A stretch of 64,000 nucleotides of DNA from Paragordius varius (Eukaryota; Nematomorpha), in the NCBI GenBank assembly GCA_964247055.1, contig OZ176050.1:310001-374000 (forward strand), written 5' to 3'. The notes under the pieces are model-generated. The model saw nothing but the letters and a program-made list of their open reading frames with translations. It was not told the origin of the DNA and searched no databases. Positions within the stretch are counted from its first letter, which is position 1. The number at the start of each line of letters is the position of its first letter. The translations under genes and the position numbers were made by a program. Below, piece after piece: positions 63,241 through 64,000 of the stretch.

Positions 63241-64000
63241 ATAAAAATGGCTACCTAAAATCCAAATTTGATCAGGTGATGTCGCCATAATTTTTTTTGG
63301 GTAGCCCTATGGTAGTTCCATCATCACCCCAAATATTTTCGAGATCGGAGTATAAATGTAATTTTTATGAATTTTTTAAATATTTAAAAAATTTATTTTA
63401 TACGATTTTAAAAATAAATTTGATCAGGTGATGTCACCATAATTTTTTTGGGGCAGCCCTATGGTAGTTCCATCATCACCCCAAATATTTTCGAGATCGG
63501 AGTATAAATGTAATTTTTATGAATTTTTTAAATATTTAAAAAATTTATTTTATACGATTTTAAAAATAAAAATGGCTACCTAAAATCCAAATTTGATCAG
63601 GTGATGTCACCATAATTTTTTTTGGGCAGCCCTATGGTAGTTCCATCATCACCCCAAATATTTTCGAGATCGGAGTATAAATGTAATTTTTTTGAATTTT
63701 TTAAATATTTAAAAAATTTATTTTATACGATTTTAAAAATAAAAATGGCTACCTAAAATCCAAATTTGATCAGGTGATGTCGCCATAATTTTTTTTGGGT
63801 AGCCCTATGGTAGTTCCATCATCACCCCAAATATTTTCGAGATCGGAGTATAAATGTAATTTTTTTGAATTTTTTAAATATTTAAAAAATTTATTTTATA
63901 CGATTTTAAAAATAAAAATGGCTACCTAAAATCCAAATTTAATGAGGTGATGTCGTCATAATTTTTTTTGGGTAGCCCTATGGTAGTTCCATCATCACCC

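Larger units (their letters stand above)
47988..64000 (+). repeat. Satellite array block 3 (plus orientation, type B)
   Basis: About 93 monomers of the 173-bp satellite lie head to tail in the same orientation as block 1. Type B variants mark it: gaagttttt (near 52890, 53410, 54620, 55310, 55660, 56865, 60280, 61140, 61660, 62850), ttaaggtagcc coupled with atcggggtataaatg (aagg at 51785, 52821, 54031, 55068, 56451, 58672), gggcagccc, and the 21-bp deletion monomer (near 57262, 59481, 62400, 63416). The first 1.8 kb is a close inverted copy of 11519-13331. The array runs off the right end of the window. No gene, transposon or unique spacer was seen. Confidence 0.98.

Noticed and set aside
1-64000. 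CRISPR array, because of very many regularly spaced repeats
   Set aside because: There are no unique spacers: the whole 173-bp unit repeats, including all bases between any two conserved motifs. The period, A/T content and length fit eukaryotic satellite DNA.
1-64000. Protein-coding tandem repeat (open frames crossing monomers)
   Set aside because: The period of 173 is not divisible by three and the monomer has stops such as taa and tag in several phases, so each frame closes within at most three regular copies. No codon-like pattern was seen.
1-64000. Rho-independent terminator-like hairpins (ccccaaatattttgggg, and T8 after GGTGA/TCACC)
   Set aside because: They look like bacterial terminators locally, but they occur hundreds of times in a gene-free eukaryotic-type array, so a terminator role is not credible.
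1-64000. Assignment to a named satellite family or species
   Set aside because: I do not recognise the monomer. A search of the 173-bp consensus against satellite and repeat collections and raw assemblies would settle it.

Overview
The whole 64 kb window is one uninterrupted satellite DNA array. The basic monomer is 173 bp and about 26% G+C (45 G/C in a typical copy counted by hand), and I estimate about 370 copies. I found no protein-coding gene, RNA gene, transposon or unique sequence. Because 173 is not a multiple of 3, every stop codon in the monomer falls in each reading frame within three copies, so long open frames cannot exist in regular stretches. A pure satellite array this long points to eukaryotic constitutive heterochromatin, most likely centromeric, pericentromeric or subtelomeric, in a species with an AT-rich genome. 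I do not recognise the monomer and cannot name the species. In the register used here, monomer position 1 is the first base of the window; positions 1-100 hold nearly all the G/C and positions 101-160 are almost pure A/T.

Layout: block 1 (1-9710, about 56 copies) is in the orientation I call plus. Block 2 (9711-47987, about 221 copies) is entirely in the opposite orientation. Block 3 (47988-64000, about 93 copies) is plus again. The array continues past both window ends. Superimposed on the 173-bp period are many longer repeats: a 518-bp trimer repeated three times, 9-mers (about 1.55 kb), 11-mers (about 1.9 kb), 18- to 21-mers (3.1-3.6 kb), and a nearly identical 8.0-kb duplication (29628-37662 and 39282-47315). 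No single higher-order period runs through the array.

The main result is that block 2 reads as one clean inversion of about 38.3 kb. Diagnostic variants define two domains. Type A fills block 1 and the right part of block 2 (about 25.8-48.0 kb). Type B fills the left part of block 2 (9.7-25.3 kb) and block 3. The present order A | B' A' | B becomes A A B B when block 2 is turned round. Turning it round also restores monomer phase at both ends, with only 5 bp (monomer positions 104-108) and 4 bp (positions 13-16) missing. Intact paralogues of both pre-inversion sites survive elsewhere in the window, at about 6429/6435 for the left break and about 13331/13336 for the right break, and they contain exactly the missing bases. 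This looks like two staggered or trimmed double-strand breaks rejoined with 0-1 bp of homology, after the local higher-order repeats had formed.

Each monomer also carries strong dyad symmetry: a perfect 24-bp A/T palindrome (positions 109-132), GGTGA/TCACC arms, a CCCC...GGGG hairpin in one subfamily, and an outer GGCTACC/GGTAGCC pair. The right inversion junction lies exactly at the edge of a 24-bp palindrome and the left one is 5 bp from it. A role in centromere function, or in palindrome-driven breakage, is inference only.
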